Below, piece by piece: positions 11,974 through 14,151 of a stretch of DNA of 14,151 nt. The position numbers and the translations under genes are program-made. The notes beneath the pieces were generated by a model. It was not told where the DNA came from and did not search any database. It saw nothing but the letters and a program-made list of their open reading frames with translations. This DNA comes from Victivallales bacterium (GTDB taxonomy: Bacteria; Verrucomicrobiota; Lentisphaeria; Oligosphaerales; Lenti-02): positions 1-14,151 of the forward strand of contig JABGQJ010000134.1 in NCBI GenBank assembly GCA_018648945.1. The letters are read 5' to 3'. The first letter of the stretch is position 1, and each line of letters opens with the position of its first letter.

Positions 11974-13665
11974 ATGCAAAGCGGATTCACGGGCAAACCG
12001 ACCGAGATCGCCTTGGTGGCCGAGTTAGTCTACAGCGATATCTTCAACGATATCGACGTGGACGTGGTCTTCACCCACGCAGGGGGCGACTCCTGGCGCG
12101 TGCCAGCCTTCTGGGCGGGGGACAATGTCTTCCGCTGCCGCTTCGCCGCGCCCATGGCCGGGGACTATACCTGGCGTAGCGAGTGCACGAATGCGGTCGA
12201 TCCCGGGCTCCATGGCCGCAGCGGCAAGCTGGTTGTACAACCCTACGACGGTGGTTGCGATCTTTACCGGCACGGACGCCTGCGCGTGGCACCCTCGAAG
12301 CGGACCCTTGAACACGCCGACGGGACGCCCTTCCTGTGGCTGGCGGATACCTGGTGGATGGGACTGTGCAAACGCCTCGACTGGCCGGATGGCTTCCGGC
12401 GCTTGGTCGAGGACCGCGTGCGCAAGGGGTTCAGCGCCGTCCAGATCGTGGCCGGCCCCCTGCCCGACTTCTGTGCCACAGTGGCGACCTGGGACCCGCA
12501 GCAAACCAACGAAGCCGGCTGGCCGTGGGAGAAGGACTTTGCCCGCATCAATCCCGAATTCTACGATCTGGCGGACCTGCGCCTGGCGTACATGGTGGAG
12601 CAGGGGCTGGTCCCCTGCATCCTCAGCATGTGGGGATACTACCTCCCCTTCATGGGCGTGGAGCGCTGCAAACGGCACTGGCGCTACCTGGTGGCACGCT
12701 ACGGGGCCTACCCGGTCGCCTGGTGCGTGGCCGGCGAGACGGATATGGTCACCTACTCGCTGAAATGGGTGCAACAGACCCAGGCTGCCAAAGACGAGGT
12801 CGAGCGCCATCACCGCCTCCAGCGGGAGGGTTGGACGGAGGTCGCCGGGTATCTCAAGGCGATCGATCCCTTCGGCAACCCAATCACCACCCATCCGTCG
12901 CGCCCCGACTCGCGCGCGATGTTGGAGGACGAATCGGCGCTAGACCTGAACATGCTGCAGACTGGCCATAGCGGCTACGGCTCCCTGCGGGGGTCCGTCG
13001 ATCTCCTGAGCCAATCCCTGGCCAAGACGCCGACCATGCCGACCTTCATCTCGGAGGCCTGTTACGAGGGTATCATGGGCGGCAGCAGTGCCGAAGTGCA
13101 GCGCTTCCTGTTCTGGGCAAGCGTCACCCTCGGTGCCTGTGGCTTCACCTATGGTGCCCAGGGCATTTGGGCCATGAGTTCCCGGGACGAGCCATTCACC
13201 GGCACCACCAGCAGTTGGGGCGACGGCTTCTGGCAGGATGTGATGCACTATCCCGGATCGGGGCAGGTTGGCGTTGGCGCGACGATCCTCCGCCGCTATC
13301 CCTGGTCGCAGTTGGCGCCTTGCGCGGAGACGACGGCGCGACTCGGGCACCCCTTCAGCTTCGTCGCCCGCATTCCCGGCAAGTTGATCATGGCCTACAG
13401 CCCCCCCAACTGCTTCCCGGCAGAGATCGCCGGACTACGCGCCGACTGGTCGGGAGCATTGCTCGGCCTCGCCATCGAGCCGGGCGCTCGGTACCGAGCC
13501 TACTATGTGAACCCGCGCACCGGGGAGGAGGTCCGCTCCTACTTCGCACGCGGTCGGCAAGAGGTCGAGCTGGGCGAGGTGGTCCCGAATGAGGCCGGTT
13601 CCTGGACACCGCCTCCCAAACCGACCATGGAGGATTGGCTCCTGGTGCTGGAGACCGGGGAGTAG
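11974..13665 (+). CDS. DUF5060-DUF4038 apiosidase-like glycoside hydrolase
   Basis: A putative retaining glycosidase related to GH140 apiosidases, which act on rhamnogalacturonan II side chains; the real substrate is open. In the 563-aa product, residues 10-90 are a beta-sandwich of the DUF5060 type (LVYSDIFNDIDVDVVFTHAG to GDYTWRSECTN). Residues about 100-470 are the DUF4038 TIM barrel, opening LRVAPSKRTLEHADGTPFLW and LADTWW at 123-128. GETD at 254-257 and ISEACYEG at 359-366 place Glu255 and Glu361 as acid/base and nucleophile candidates. A small C-terminal beta domain (YYVNPRTGEEVRSYF) follows. The ATG at 11974 has GGAG six bases upstream. No signal peptide is present, and upstream in-frame sequence offers none, so a cytoplasmic location is predicted. 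Its partner in the same direction is the exported SGNH hydrolase. Confidence 0.87.
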   Translation: MQSGFTGKPTEIALVAELVYSDIFNDIDVDVVFTHAGGDSWRVPAFWAGDNVFRCRFAAPMAGDYTWRSECTNAVDPGLHGRSGKLVVQPYDGGCDLYRHGRLRVAPSKRTLEHADGTPFLWLADTWWMGLCKRLDWPDGFRRLVEDRVRKGFSAVQIVAGPLPDFCATVATWDPQQTNEAGWPWEKDFARINPEFYDLADLRLAYMVEQGLVPCILSMWGYYLPFMGVERCKRHWRYLVARYGAYPVAWCVAGETDMVTYSLKWVQQTQAAKDEVERHHRLQREGWTEVAGYLKAIDPFGNPITTHPSRPDSRAMLEDESALDLNMLQTGHSGYGSLRGSVDLLSQSLAKTPTMPTFISEACYEGIMGGSSAEVQRFLFWASVTLGACGFTYGAQGIWAMSSRDEPFTGTTSSWGDGFWQDVMHYPGSGQVGVGATILRRYPWSQLAPCAETTARLGHPFSFVARIPGKLIMAYSPPNCFPAEIAGLRADWSGALLGLAIEPGARYRAYYVNPRTGEEVRSYFARGRQEVELGEVVPNEAGSWTPPPKPTMEDWLLVLETGE

Positions 13666-13674
13666 CTTCGCGCG

Positions 13675-13698
13675 AGGGTCCGTCAGTTCGGAGACCCT
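13675..13698. terminator. Possible bidirectional terminator between convergent genes
   Basis: AGGGTCCG and CGGAGACCCT can pair as an 8-bp stem with a 2-base bulge and a 6-base loop, in the 38-bp gap between two convergent genes. Position and fold suit a shared terminator. There is no U-tract on either side, which keeps this tentative. Confidence 0.35.
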
Positions 13699-13703
13699 GC
13701 AAC

Positions 13704-14151
13704 TCACACCAAGTCGCAGGCCTCTGGCGGCATCCAGTGGGCGTCCATGCCGTCCCATTTCACATTGCAGCCGATGGGATTGGTCTTGGGGACTCGGACG
13801 GGGCGTCCGGCCAGGTGGTCCTCCAGGGCGTTCTCCAGGTCATTCACCTTCATCTGTGAGGTGTCGCGGGGGCTATCGACCCCGCGGCCGGTGTAGACGA
13901 GCTTCCGGTCTTGGCCGAACACGAAGAAGTGGGGCGTGCGCAGGCCCCCATAGGCCCGAGCCACATCCTGGGAGGCATCGTGCAGATAGGCCCACGGGAA
14001 CTGCTGCTCTGCCATGCGGGCGACCATGTGCTCGAAGCCGTCGTTGGGGTGGGTGTTGACGCTGTTCGAGTTGATTCCCACAAAGGCCACGCCCTGCGCC
14101 GCGAATCGTTCTGCGGTTGCGCGGGTCACCTCGTCCGAGCCAGTCACGAAG
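13704..14151 (-). CDS. Redoxin/AhpC-TSA-family thioredoxin-like protein (cut by right edge)
   Basis: A thioredoxin-fold protein, probably a thiol peroxidase-like or disulfide-handling enzyme. The visible 148 residues (after a partial first codon) begin [16 protein letters not shown] and continue [51 protein letters not shown] with the cis-proline region (T-P), and [16 protein letters not shown]. The end is [16 protein letters not shown] plus a short tail. This matches a redoxin group in which the active site reads N-H-C-P-Y/F-V just before the G-S stretch. The F-V at the window edge is therefore probably the end of that motif, and the cysteines lie just outside. The GTG at 14145-14147 is in frame but would remove the active site, so I treat the gene as partial. 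It converges on the DUF4038 gene with a 38-bp gap. Confidence 0.82.
   Translation of the reverse strand, partial: FVTGSDEVTRATAERFAAQGVAFVGINSNSVNTHPNDGFEHMVARMAEQQFPWAYLHDASQDVARAYGGLRTPHFFVFGQDRKLVYTGRGVDSPRDTSQMKVNDLENALEDHLAGRPVRVPKTNPIGCNVKWDGMDAHWMPPEACDLV

Noticed and set aside
12025..12894. Minus-strand open frame of about 289 codons
   Set aside because: It is antisense to the DUF4038 protein and carries no motif.
14145..14147. GTG as the true start of the redoxin gene
   Set aside because: It would leave the protein without the first strand and active-site cysteines of its family; the frame is still open at the window edge.

Overview
The window is GC-rich bacterial DNA, almost fully coding, with short gaps and frequent start/stop overlaps. 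Shine-Dalgarno sites of the GGAG/GAGG type precede many genes. The gene mix is a heparinase II/III-family lyase, a Tat-exported cysteine-type sulfatase, a DUF5060/DUF4038 apiosidase-like protein, an SGNH esterase and a Gfo/Idh/MocA oxidoreductase, interleaved with housekeeping genes and low-complexity intergenic repeats. This points to a glycan-degrading member of the PVC group or a neighbouring lineage (Lentisphaerota, Kiritimatiellota, Planctomycetota, Hydrogenedentota), probably from a metagenome. That placement is inference from gene content; no rRNA or tRNA gene is present to settle it.

Layout, left to right. (1) 1-1380, minus: a ribH-nusB-ftsY operon (lumazine synthase, antitermination factor, SRP receptor), with ftsY cut by the left edge. 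(2) 1489-2646, minus: a Gfo/Idh/MocA dehydrogenase. (3) 2897-5383, plus: a 74-aa two-helix membrane protein followed by a secreted heparinase II/III-family lyase. (4) 5590-8277, minus: GNAT acetyltransferase, then a Tat-secreted sulfatase with a C-terminal lectin-like domain, then a 55-aa four-cysteine protein starting at GTG. (5) 8278-8561: a 284-bp non-coding spacer with 8-bp tandem repeats, two identical 43-bp cores, a long hairpin and a G-quadruplex motif. (6) 8562-10971, minus: NAD kinase, plsY and gpsA, a compact operon for NADP supply and the first steps of phospholipid synthesis. (7) 10972-11168: a divergent intergenic region with a perfect 13-bp inverted repeat. (8) 11169-13665, plus: an exported SGNH/GDSL hydrolase and a DUF5060-DUF4038 protein. 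(9) 13704-14151, minus: a redoxin cut by the right edge just before its expected active-site cysteines.

The lyase, sulfatase, esterase, apiosidase-like protein and sugar dehydrogenase could all act on sulfated or acylated plant or algal polysaccharides. They lie in separate transcription units broken up by core genes, so this is not a classical polysaccharide-utilisation locus: no SusC/SusD pair, transporter or dedicated regulator is seen. I found no phage, plasmid, IS element, CRISPR array or defence system. The least explained items are the four-cysteine mini-protein, the composite repeat at 8301-8561, the inverted repeat at 11078-11125 and the cysteine-bearing NAD kinase. No intergenic stretch exceeds 300 bases.
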